Of a stretch of 28,623 nucleotides of DNA, positions 1 through 10,900 are shown piece after piece. Under the pieces are notes generated by a model, which was not told where the DNA came from, ran no database searches, and saw only the letters and a program-made list of their open reading frames with translations. Position numbers and translations under genes: made by a program. Source of the DNA: Didymodactylos carnosus. Taxonomy: Eukaryota; Rotifera; Eurotatoria; Philodinida; Philodinidae. Location: positions 1-28,623 of the forward strand of contig CAJNOQ010001779.1 in NCBI GenBank assembly GCA_905250885.1. Reading direction: 5' to 3'. Each line of letters opens with the position of its first letter. Positions within the stretch are counted from its first letter, which is position 1.

Positions 1-1099
1 TAGGATTTGTTGCCATTATTTCGAAGTCTGATGAAGATGGAGATGAATTACTTTGTTTTGGCTGTGATGATTGAACAATCACCAATTCACCATTGGACAT
101 TGATTGTGGCGGTGTCGTTAAAGGCGGTTGTGGTGGTAAGAAATGAAACGGAATTGGCGAAGAAGATGAGGATAAGTGATGTTGAAGAATAGTGGGCGAA
201 TAGTGAGAAGATTGATTTAACGTTGTTCCAATTTGATTTAAATACAACGAATTCGACGAAGATGTTGAATTTGATGATAAAGATGGTTTTTTCTTCGACT
301 GATATTGTCTAAAAACGAAAGACAAAAACTATCGATAACTGTACAAATACAAGTGAGCCATTAGCTCAATAATTAGTTTTACAAAGCTTCAATAGTGAGC
401 CTTATTATAACGGAAAACTTCTATAACTCAACAAACTATGATATACTGCGCCAGTTTAAGGTTGTTTCGGCTGGAACGCGAAGAATTTTTGAACAATTAT
501 GACAAGGTCTATAATGTTGTTAGTAAATATTTATAAAAAAGTTCTCGAAGGTTTTTTCCTGAAGATCTGACAAACAAGGTTCCCAGTCGAACTTTAATAT
601 TCGGAGAAAAGAAACAACTTTCGTTTTCTTTAACCGCTCTGAGTAACAGTAGATTATTTCCAGAAACCACCTACATAAAATTAGCACCTCCAAGAATATC
701 GTTATTAATATTTGTTGATGACTTTATCTGACAATTATTATTAATTGCGTTATTGCTATGTACAAATGATTGTGAAGCTGTTGTCGGCGATAAGTAAAAC
801 TGATCGAAATTACCAGAAGAAACGAAACGATTTTCAAGTAATTGTTGACGATAAGGAGGACAAGAAGAATTGTGTATTATCGATGAAGGTGATACGCCTG
901 TTATCGCTGTTGTATTGATAATAGATGGAGACGGACAACAATATTGTAAAAACGCGTTTTGTTCACTTGGAAATGAGACGGTTGTGTTGGCTGGTGTGAT
1001 TAGCGATGGATGTGAAATGTATTGATACGATTGATGATGCTGATTAATACTACTACTATTCATAACGTTTGACAATTGACGACTGTAGTCGTTTAATGC
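1..1099 (-). CDS. Partial gene for an unidentified Ser/Asn/Gln/Pro-rich protein, two exons visible
   Basis: I do not recognise this protein. Two exons can be joined on the minus strand: 1099-675 (acceptor TTTAAG just upstream, donor AT|GTAGGT) and 308-1 (acceptor CGTTTTTAG). The reading phase matches exactly, because two bases carried from the first exon are completed by the first base of the second (ATA, Ile). The first exon opens with ALNDYSRQLSNVMNSSS. It is followed by long Ser/Asn/Gln stretches, and the second exon contains SKKKPSLSSNSTSSS and PPQPPLTTPPQS. The composition is that of a disordered region of a transcriptional or RNA-binding regulator, but no domain is visible. The start may lie upstream of 1099, or be the in-frame ATG at 1063-1061. 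The gene continues beyond the left edge. The intron between the two exons (674-309, 366 bp) is longer than most in this window. Confidence is moderate that it is coding and very low for any function. Confidence 0.55.
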
Positions 1100-4000
1100 C
1101 TTAAACGGATAAATAGAAAACAGATGTGATAAACAATGTCAACTTCATCAAATAAAGTTAAATCACAGCGCAATTTATAAGAAAAATGCTCAATTGCTGA
1201 TCTTATCGTAGAAAAAGTCAAACAGGACTTTTTCTTTAGAGATAAACATTGTGACATGAAGGTTATTATTTCAGGAGAACTTAAGCAATAGTTCAACATG
1301 GCCAACGCTGACAAATCATAGGAGATTTATTCATAATGTAAATATGCACAATTACTAAATTTTAGGGATGAGAAGAGTATGACGTGGCAATTATTTTTTG
1401 TCTAAGTTGTGCAGCACGTGAAATTGTGTAAAACAGACATAATTGAAAGTATTATACAAGATGTGGCATAAGATACGATATTTTGGTTATTACCCATTAG
1501 AATGTTAAAACATTCTTCATAAATATCATTAAATCAAGGTTAACAACCGGTTGTTCTCGACAATCTTATCATACGTACACATACTTACCCATTCAATAAA
1601 AAAGCACGAATGATTATTTACAATAACAAAGAACGACGCCGATAAAGAAGCAGAATAAGATGAGAATAAACTCTAATAATCATTTATCTGTCATCATCAT
1701 CCCTCACATAGCAAGCAGTGGCTACTACTACTACCATCACCAATCGCATAATCAACAACACAATACAATATATAATTTTTATGTTTAAAAAAGGATGTAC
1801 TTATCAACATCTGAGTGAACACTAAATGAATGAATGAATGAGTGAATGAGAGAGAGAGAGAAAAATATTTTGAGCGTTATTGTTATTACTTAGTGTGTAC
1901 CCCATATATTATTACAGCCATCATCATATTAAACACAGTGAGACGTACCGAACCAAGTAGACTTGCTTAAAAAAGGGAAAATAAAATACAGACTGATTCT
2001 CTTTTCTATTTCTTTCTCATTTTTCTTTCGATCATATGGAACAGAAACGCAAAAGCGAACACTTGCGTGATGATCATATGTTTTATGAGATAAAAAAAAA
2101 AAATATTTTTGTGAGGCGCATGAAACAATAATTATAACAACAACAGCAACGACAATGAGTCAATTCTAGTCTTTGTCGATAAGAACTAGGTGATAGAAAT
2201 TGAATTTTTTATATCAGATTGCTTTTAGCTCATTATTTTGTGTAAAAAAAACATGTGACAGCGAAGATGAAGAAGAAACCGTACGTATGCAATGTTAACA
2301 CGTCGGCAATTCATTCCTTATTATAGTGGAAGAGAATGAGTGACCAGTGAGAAAAACGCTACGTTATTTAATTTAGTCATTATTATACGTCCACATTTTT
2401 TCTTTGACAAGAAAAAAATTATTCATTACACAAATAATTTCTAACAGAATTTACTCGTTTCGATACTTAACATGTTTTTATAAAAAAAACAACAAAATCA
2501 CTTTTAAAAACAAACAAGAATAAAAATTTCATTGCAAGGACCGTACTTGTTTATAGGCAAATCTCAATGAGATATCCTTGATGATAAAAATATTATACAC
2601 ATTTGGCTTAATTCTAGTGACATATTACCAAGATAAAAAAAAACGGTTATAGATTTTCAAAGCTTAACTAATTGCATTAGCCTAACAATAGGAGCTCTCT
2701 TACCGCGCTAATATGATACTCATTCTTGTCTTTAAAATATGACGTCTTGAAATTGCTATTTTTAGATTAAAATGCAAGTAATTACCTATGATAATGAATA
2801 ATTTTACTATTTCATAGCATATCTTACATACTACTATGATTATTATAGAGGCACAATTGTCAGATGATCAAAAATGACTGTAAACTTAGAATGAAATTCA
2901 TTCTGCATCTATAATTTCTGCAGAACAAGATAAAAAAGAATTATTTACCTTTCATATTGACTCGGCATGATGGTGTTTATTATTATTGTTTTACCATATG
3001 AAGTTTGATATTGTATGGAAGGATTGTCTATTCATAATCATAGATAAATGGGGTAGATGTAAGTGGAAAAGCGAATGTACATTTAAATGACAGTGCATTG
3101 TCATCGTTACTTAGGGAAGTTTTTCACTATCCTAAACAATAAAGAAAACAAAACTGAACATAAACTTCGGTGTGACTCGATGTATTCAAGTAAAAAAGTA
3201 GTATACAAGTAATATAGAATATAATGCTAGATTATCAAGTGCTACCCATAGACAAGTTTTGCTTCTAAAAAACAAAAGTAAATGAAGATTTACTAACAAT
3301 GGGAATAAGAAAGCGGATAATAGCTTTCCTTCGAGAACTGTCATACAATCATAATAAGTACAGAAAAGTTTACTTTTTTTTACAAATAAGGACGCATCTG
3401 CAATCCAGTTCAATGATGTTATTCAAAGGATGATTCCATACAGATAAATTCTTCATTCGTACTTTTAAGAGAATTCTTTAACATTTCTCGGATATCGGAG
3501 GGACAAAACTCAAGCCTATATTAAAAATAAACTGCAGAAGAATTTCAGTTCAAGCGAGTGTGTCTTCTGATAAAATGATTAACGCTTATAGATTATATAA
3601 TAATCCAGTAGATGAGCGACAAGAGAAAACGCACTTTGTTCTATAATAAAAAGATTACAAAACAAAAATAGTCTTAATTAAAAAAAACAGAAAACATTCA
3701 GAATATAGCTTCGTCAAAAGTTCTGTTATCTCACAAAAGAATAATAGCCACTAATGCCAGACTTTTTCATGTCAAAAGGCAATGATGGATTAAAAATGTT
3801 CTTAACTTTGCTGTCTTCTATTCCTAAGCAAACATCCAGACATCAATACGGCAGCCCATCACGTCTAATATAATTTCATTAAGCATTTCTTGTGTTGTTC
3901 AGTTGGAATAGGAAAATTTTAAAAAAATAGTTCAGTTCTGATAAGCTAGATAGCCTTAATCTAAATTAACTCTAATCAAAATAAAAAAGATCTCAGAACA

Positions 4001-4272
4001 ACAAAATTTCGTTGAAACTTTTCTGCGTGCGCTTGGTTTGTCCAGTTTTATAAAGAAAATTTTGTCAGCTCACTACATGCATGTTTCATTATCACACTTT
4101 TCACCTAAACAGATTACTTTAACATCATAAATAAACAGAAAACCAAATAAAAAATTTGTTAGACTTTAAAACGAACAATGTAAAAGCTTGTACTTATATA
4201 AACTATGTCAGAAAACTATCTAATTCTAGTTCATATCGTCGGTTTAATCAAACAAGCAATCATGAAATAACG
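1100..4272. other. Non-coding stretch, probably intergenic or 5' intron
   Basis: No open frame here has coding character; all are short and full of homopolymers. It holds A/T-rich sequence and one simple repeat near 1825-1863. It lies between the minus-strand gene at the left and the plus-strand STK36 gene, so it probably contains promoter or 5' intron sequence of the left gene and the promoter of STK36. No core promoter element could be assigned with confidence. Confidence 0.5.
1825..1863. repeat. Simple repeat: (TGAA)n running into (GA)n
   Basis: The sequence reads as four or five imperfect TGAA/TGAG tetranucleotides followed directly by about five GA dinucleotides. It is an ordinary microsatellite in non-coding DNA. 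Confidence 0.85.
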
Positions 4273-4409
4273 CAGTGGCGATTCCAGGATTTCTTAAGGG
4301 GCGTGTGATGGTTTGAACTTTTAGGCTCGAAGCACTAACAGTGTTTGTGTTTCTTCTGAAAATATGTAGGAAGAGGGATGCGATCGCACCAAGCGCACCT
4401 CCGCCACTG
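4273..4409. mobile_element. hAT-like MITE, 137 bp, with perfect 8-bp target duplication
   Basis: The element starts CAGTGGCG and ends CGCCACTG, an exact inverted pair and the usual terminal sequence type of hAT transposons. The eight bases before it (4265-4272, AAATAACG) are repeated exactly after it (4410-4417), the 8-bp target duplication expected of hAT transposition. At 137 bp it has no coding capacity, so it would have been moved in trans by an hAT transposase. The intact duplication suggests a fairly recent insertion. It sits about 570 bp upstream of the STK36 start codon. Confidence 0.92.
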
Positions 4410-4417
4410 AAATAACG

Positions 4418-4979
4418 CTTGACACGACATAATCAGTTTCCTTTATTTAGCGTTTAATTATGCACCGATGTTAAAACACAACTACCGTTGTCAGATCAAA
4501 AATGATGAAAACAGTCAGCTTTTCGTCTAAAGCACGTTTTCTTTACATGTCATATTACTTTTGCAATAGTCTAGACATAAACTCGGAACTCTGAAAGTAA
4601 TCCATCAAAAGAATAATGAGAGGAAGCATCGAATAGATCTGTATTATCACACTACACGCTTTACCTACAGTTAAACATCAAATTTCTATCTGTGACTCAT
4701 CGTATGGTGGCTTATTGTCTAATAGCACATGTCGTTTATAGAGATCGGAAGATTCTATCGGGACAAAACTATACAAAAAGAGGTGAGCCTATAAACTTCA
4801 AAGTTTCACTGTGGTAAGTGATATACTGTAGTCCGATACGTTTCGATAGGCGAGTTTGAAACGTGCTTAGCAACGATCATTTTAGGCGTATTTAATGGCT
4901 GACGTTTGACAAACCTGTAGTAGTGATCGAAATCGAAGCAAGAGAACTGCTTACTTTGACATACATTTCTCTAAACATA
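4418..4979. other. Upstream region of STK36, no gene seen
   Basis: This short A/T-rich stretch lies between the MITE and the STK36 start codon. No coding frame is seen. It should contain the 5' UTR and core promoter of STK36, but no motif stands out enough to be annotated. Confidence 0.4.
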
Positions 4980-7900
4980 ATGGATAAATACGTGATTGTG
5001 AGTCCTATAGGCGAAGGTTCTTTCGCCAAAGTGTATCGCGGCAGAGAAAAATTCACTGGAAGGGTAAGTTGAACGAAATTCTAGCTGTGCTATACTTGTC
5101 AGACGCTCGAAATAGAAATATTCTCACGTACTCTACTGAAGGAATTGGCTTACAAAGTAAAATTCAGCAGGGATGAATTCTACTTTCAATATGTAACCTC
5201 CGCTGATGAGCTGTTTTATGTCGTTGGCTTTTTTTTTTCTAGGATGTTGCTCTCAAGTTTATTTCAAAATTAGGAAAAAGTGAAAAAGATCTAAATTTTC
5301 TTCGTCGTGAAATTGAAATTTTGCGAAATATGAAACATGAAAATATAGTGGAGATGTTAAATAGTTTTGAAACAAGTAATGAGGTAAACAGGATGCTAAA
5401 ACATTGTTCGTTGATGTAGTTTAAAATTAACCAATTTTTTTAGCTTGTTGTTGTGACGGAACGTGGTTTAGCAGATTTATATCAATTATTAGAAGATGAT
5501 GTTTATTTACCTGAAGAAACAGTATACTTTGTAGTTTTTATTAATAATATACGGAATAACGATTATCTGTGTTACAGGTTCAAAAGATCGCTTGTCAATT
5601 GGTATCAGCATTATACTATTTACACTCTCATCGTGTGCTACATCGAGATATGAAACCACAAAATATTCTCATTTTTCAAGGTGGACGAGTGAAATTATGC
5701 GATTTTGGGTAAGATCAAACACCTTTCTTATATAAACTATACATTTTATCTGTAAACGTAACGTTTTAGATTTGCTCGAAATATGACAATGAATACGATG
5801 GTTTTGACATCAATCAAAGTAAGTTTTCCATACTTATCAACATTTTTTCAATGTTTAATAGAAGAAGTAGCTAATCTGGTAGCGTTGTCTTTTGGCATCT
5901 CAGTCGTTCATCAGCTCTTATTATAATGACGATTCCTACTGTTTTATTATTACCAAATTACTGTTGCTTTTTTCCCGTCTTAACAATTGTTCTCATAATT
6001 CTAGGGGACACCTTTGTACATGTGTCCAGAACTCGTTGAAGAAAAACCTTATGATCATTCAGCTGACTTATGGTAAGCTATAGACACAATCTTAACAAGT
6101 AATATCAGGACATTTTTCCTTTTCTTAGGGCTCTCGGATGTATTTTGTATGAAGTCTATCACGGAAAACCGCCATTTTTCACCAATAATGTTTTTCATTT
6201 GATTAAACTGATTGGAAACGGTAAGTTGTGTTTTAAACTCTCGTTACAACACAAACAAATTATTTCTGTAATAGAACCCGTCAAATGGCCAAAAACGATT
6301 AGTCCTGATATGAAAAGTTTTCTAGAAGGTTTATTAACAAAAGATACTACACATCGATTAACATGGCCAGATCTTTTAAATCACCCATTCGTTCAAGCTG
6401 GTGTAAAAGGTAAGAATATCACTCATTTATTCTTATTAATATACTTTTTATTTTATTCAGTACCTGCACTATCTGAATCGATTATTGCCCCATTGACTAT
6501 TACTCCAACAGAAGAACAAAAAATGTTGAAACAACAACAAATTAAAAGTAAAGGTGTTTCACGTGGACCATCGAAATTGTTATCGAAATTTATGCCTGAC
6601 GAACATCGCAAGGTTTTCAAAAAGTTCAAAAATAAAAATACAATCCATTAAAAATCTTTACTATTGTAGGAAACTCCAAAATCACCGATAAAGAAAGAAA
6701 AAACGCCAAAAAAAAAAGTGCCAGCAAAAGTCGATGAACAACCGACAATACATAATGGAGTTATGAATCTTATTTCAACTGAACAAACTATGATACCAAG
6801 TGTTGAATCTGTACCGATAGCAACAAAAAAGAAAGATGTGACTGTTGAACGAAAATCTTCCATTAATGAACAACAATTGCGTAAATCAAAAGCACCAGTA
6901 ACTACATCAGATTCAGAACAGGAAGAGAAATGGGTATCTGCTCGAGAAAATATGTCACCACCGATAATGCCAAATGAACGTGAACTAGAACAATACGCAG
7001 AGAAAATCGAATTTATGAACAGTGATCAAATTGTTGAATTATTGCACAATAATCAGTTTTACACGTTATTAGAATCTACACATACATTAGCTTTACCAAA
7101 AATGTTCGAATGTTCGTTGAGAGGTGCATCATTGTATCGAAATCTAATGAAAATAATTCGATATGTTCTACAATCTGATACTGAATCAGTTTTAATTATA
7201 ACATTTTCACATTCAATCCATTTGCCAGAATTCGTCGTTAAACATTTAAAACAAATTATGGAACAAACAAACATTCGAAAAGAAGTAAAATTTATGTTTA
7301 ACTCATTTTTTTAAAATTTATTCCATTTTCTTTTATTTAGCCTTGGTTCAGTCATGTTCTATTTGATATTTTGATTGTAATTCGTTTATGGTTTGAACTA
7401 ATAACATCTTCAACACTACAACAACTTCAACCAAATGAATGTGAACATTATTTAACAATTGCTCATTTATTTCTTGAACAATCATCTTCAATATTACAAT
7501 TATCACAAGATCTTGACTATGCTTTGTGTTGTGAAACATTAATGATTCTAATTATTCTTTGTGAATCATTTGAAGACTCATCAGCTGAATTATCTCAAGC
7601 ATGGTATGATCCACAACGACTTGATAAATGTCAACTATGGTCAACTATTGCTCATATAACAACAAATTATAAACATGATACAAATAAACAGAGAGGTATC
7701 TTTGATAAATTTTGTTAGTATTCAAATTTAAATTCTGTATTTTACAATAGCATCTTCTGATGGTGATCAAATTAGTCAAGAAGAGTTGTATAATGAAACA
7801 CGAATGTATGTTATTGCTGTTATGGCTGCATTTACTTATCCATCTCAATGTTTACCTGATGATTTACTTCAACCAAAAATCAAAGTAAACTAAACCATAT

Positions 7901-10900
7901 AGTCTATCTATTTACTTTTATATAATAAATCATAGTTTAGGTTGCAAATTCTCTTGCAATAAAATTACTTGAAAAAAATTATGCACCATTTCGTGATATT
8001 TGGCTTGCACAATTTAAAACACCAAAATGTGGCTCAAATATTCTTAAAGTAAAATATAAAAAATTAATAGATTATCTATTTAAAAGGTTTATGTGTTTTT
8101 TAGGCAATGTATGGTCTCTGTTTATCGACACCACGTTTCAGCTCATTCTTACTCGATGGACAATTTATTTCACATGAGTTATTAGAATTATTATATGGAC
8201 ATGTACGTCTCCAAATATTTATCTATATCTGTGAAAGAATGTACTCTGAAATGAGTATAACGGAGTGTACATAAGTTTAGCAACAGATGTCGAGTACTAT
8301 TTCTAATATTCTGAAGATTTTACCTTTTTTGTGCGTTGGAAAGAGCAAAGTCTGAACTACAGAACGTGCATCAAACAAATTTTTCTCTCATAAAATAATT
8401 TCATTGAGAAATATAATTCAAACATAAAACATCACTAAAAATGTTCTTGTAAAATTTCACTAAAATATATCAAGAAAATCTTTGCACAAATGTTAAAAGT
8501 AATCAATCATTTCTTACTAAAACCAAATACATGAAACAATAGCCCGCGAAAGACTCTATCGGTCTCACTTCGTTAACACATATGCTAAAATATATGACGT
8601 GAATACGTCATCCGACGTATACGGCAGTGAATGTGTTAAAAGATTTTTATGGTACTTTTTAGTGGCTTTTAGAAACATTTTGTAAAAGTTAATTTTCTGG
8701 AAATCGACATTTTGCGTGCCATATTTAGCTCTTTCAGCAAATCTACAAATAGAGACTAATTTAGATTAAACGTTATTTTTAGTGATGTTCCATGTTTGAA
8801 TTATATTTCTCAATGACGTTGTTTTATGAGAGAAAAACTTATTTGATGCACGTTCTGTAGTTCAGACTTACGAGGAGACCTCGCGAACTGTCATATTGCT
8901 TTTTCAGCCAAACCTAGTGGGTTATAGGTTATAAACTATGCTGAATCCGAATATCATAGTGGTAGCTGCCAAGGAGCCTTCAGAGAGCGGTTTTCTAGAA
9001 AAACAGTTTTAGAAACCCTAAAAAAATAATCAAAACCTTTATTAGTGAGACATGATTGTAGCCCGCAAATTTTGATTAAAATGAGATATCTCTCAGCTCT
9101 ACACGATCTCTCTTTGCAAAGTTATAGAATTTACAAGAAAAGCCCTAAATTTATTTCTTCTTATTTCTGTAGCTCTGAAATGACAATGAACATTTAGGGC
9201 TTTTCTTCTAAATTCTATAACTTTGCAAAGAAAGGTCGTTAGAGGTGGGAGATATCACATTTTAATCAAAAATTTGCGGGCTACAATCATGTCTCATTAC
9301 GAAAGGGTCTGGTTAGTTTTTAGAGTTTCTGAAAAACTGTTTTTCTAGAAAACCGCTCTCTGAAGGCTCCTTGGCAGCTACCACTATAATATTCGGATTC
9401 AGCTTAGCTGATAATCTATAACCCATTAGGTTTGACTGAAAAAACTTGTCAGCGTTGCTCTTGTAGAGCAAAAAATGTGAAAACTTCCGCGACCGTTACA
9501 AAAACAGGTGGCAAAAACACGGGCACGACTATACTTCTACAGCCTTACCTACCAACATTCTTGCCTATTCTTAACATCAAATTAAGACTAAGTAAAGTCC
9601 ATTGTAAGATTATGTAAACCCCAGAGAGAGTCCGATTTTAAGACTATGTAAATCCCACATTTCAGTTATGTAAACCCCAACATTTTCCGAGGTCCATTTT
9701 TGCCCTAGGATTCTCTCTATAAAAATAAACTTCAAACTTCCAGCTGCTTTGGGGAACGGACGTGTCCTTGGAAGTTTTCACAAAAGCGATGTGACAGTTC
9801 GCGAGGTCCCTTCGTTAACTCGTTCCAACAAACAAAAAAAGACAAAATCTTCAGAGTATTAGGAACATGGAGAAATAGCACTCGACATTTGTTGCGAAAC
9901 TTATGCACACCCTGTTATTCCCAATAGTCTTATATTTTTCTCGAGTAGATTTATCAATAACCTTGAAAATAACTGAAAATACTGGGTATTTTGATCAAAC
10001 AGACACTTCTGTGACATAACTATCTTTCTCTTTACAGCTTGCAATCGAACCCACAGAATTAGACGAAGCAATCGAATTATCTGTGCATATCTCAACAATT
10101 TTACTCAAACAAATTGTGTTACAATGGTAAGTTTGAATGAAATCGAGTATCTATAAAAAGAAAAAATTAGATTTGCCTTTTTTTCTAGTGATAATGAAAC
10201 ATATGTCGATCTCAAATGTAAATATTCAATAAAGGAGGACAAAAAATTTGAAAAGTATGTCTTAAATTTTGTCATTTAATAATATTATTTTCTATATTTT
10301 GAAAATTTTCTGTAGAATTCTTCCCATTACATCTCACATAACTCAATTAGCTTTAACAACACAATTTCTACCTCAACGTGCAGCATGTGCATTACATCTT
10401 GTTTATGCAATTGCTTGTGGAGCAAAATTTGAATTGAATCCAGATGAATATATCGAAAGTTTATCAACAATATTTGTTCAATCAGAATGTGATGTATGTT
10501 TATGAATAGTATTAATATATCTGCACGAATATGTTTAAATTAGATTAATGTCACTTTATTTATTTTAGTTTCTTGTTCGATTTCCATTTCATCATGGTCT
10601 ATTAGATGGTATCATTGGACTTTTACTCTATTTTGTTCAAATTGTACGTAAAATATGAGACATTATAAGTTTATTATTCAATTTATTTTTGTTGTAGGAT
10701 CCACAGAAAACTATTGGTAATTTAATTGATTGTGGATTATTTTTTATTTTATGGCAACAAGTTCGTGCAGCATTTCGATCATTATCTCCGTCACAAGAAC
10801 ATGGTAGTACAACAGAACGTTCTTCAATTGATGATTCAACAATTACACCAGACTGGATACTAATTTCGAAACATGGTGTATATGAATTATTAGAATTGAC

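Larger units (their letters stand above)
8260..9915. mobile_element. 1.66-kb non-autonomous TIR element in STK36 intron 14, with nested foldbacks
   Basis: Long terminal inverted repeats are visible. The left end reads ACGGAGTGTACATAAGTTT and the inverted right end ACAGGGTGTGCATAAGTTT, and similarity continues for about 75-80 bp (shared blocks ATGTCGAGT and CTGAAGATTTT). Both ends are bordered by TA (8258-8259 and 9916-9917), which fits Tc1/mariner-type targeting. No transposase frame is present. The arms are interrupted: the block ACCTCGCGAACTGTCA near 8878-8893 pairs with its inverse near 9786-9801, and GTGAAAACTTCC at 9477-9488 pairs with its inverse at 9770-9781. This suggests that foldback units at 8348-8870 and about 8900-9444 were inserted into, or grew within, an older TIR element. 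Superfamily assignment is tentative. Confidence 0.75.

Noticed and set aside
2949..2968. Possible 20-nt first coding exon on the minus strand (ATG, then MPSQYE, strong donor AG|GTAAAT)
   Set aside because: Its phase does not join the exon at 1099-675, and no intermediate exon could be found.
6648..7274. Minus-strand open frames opposite STK36 exon 10
   Set aside because: They are shadows of the long coding exon at 6670-7284, whose plus-strand frame joins its neighbours in phase.
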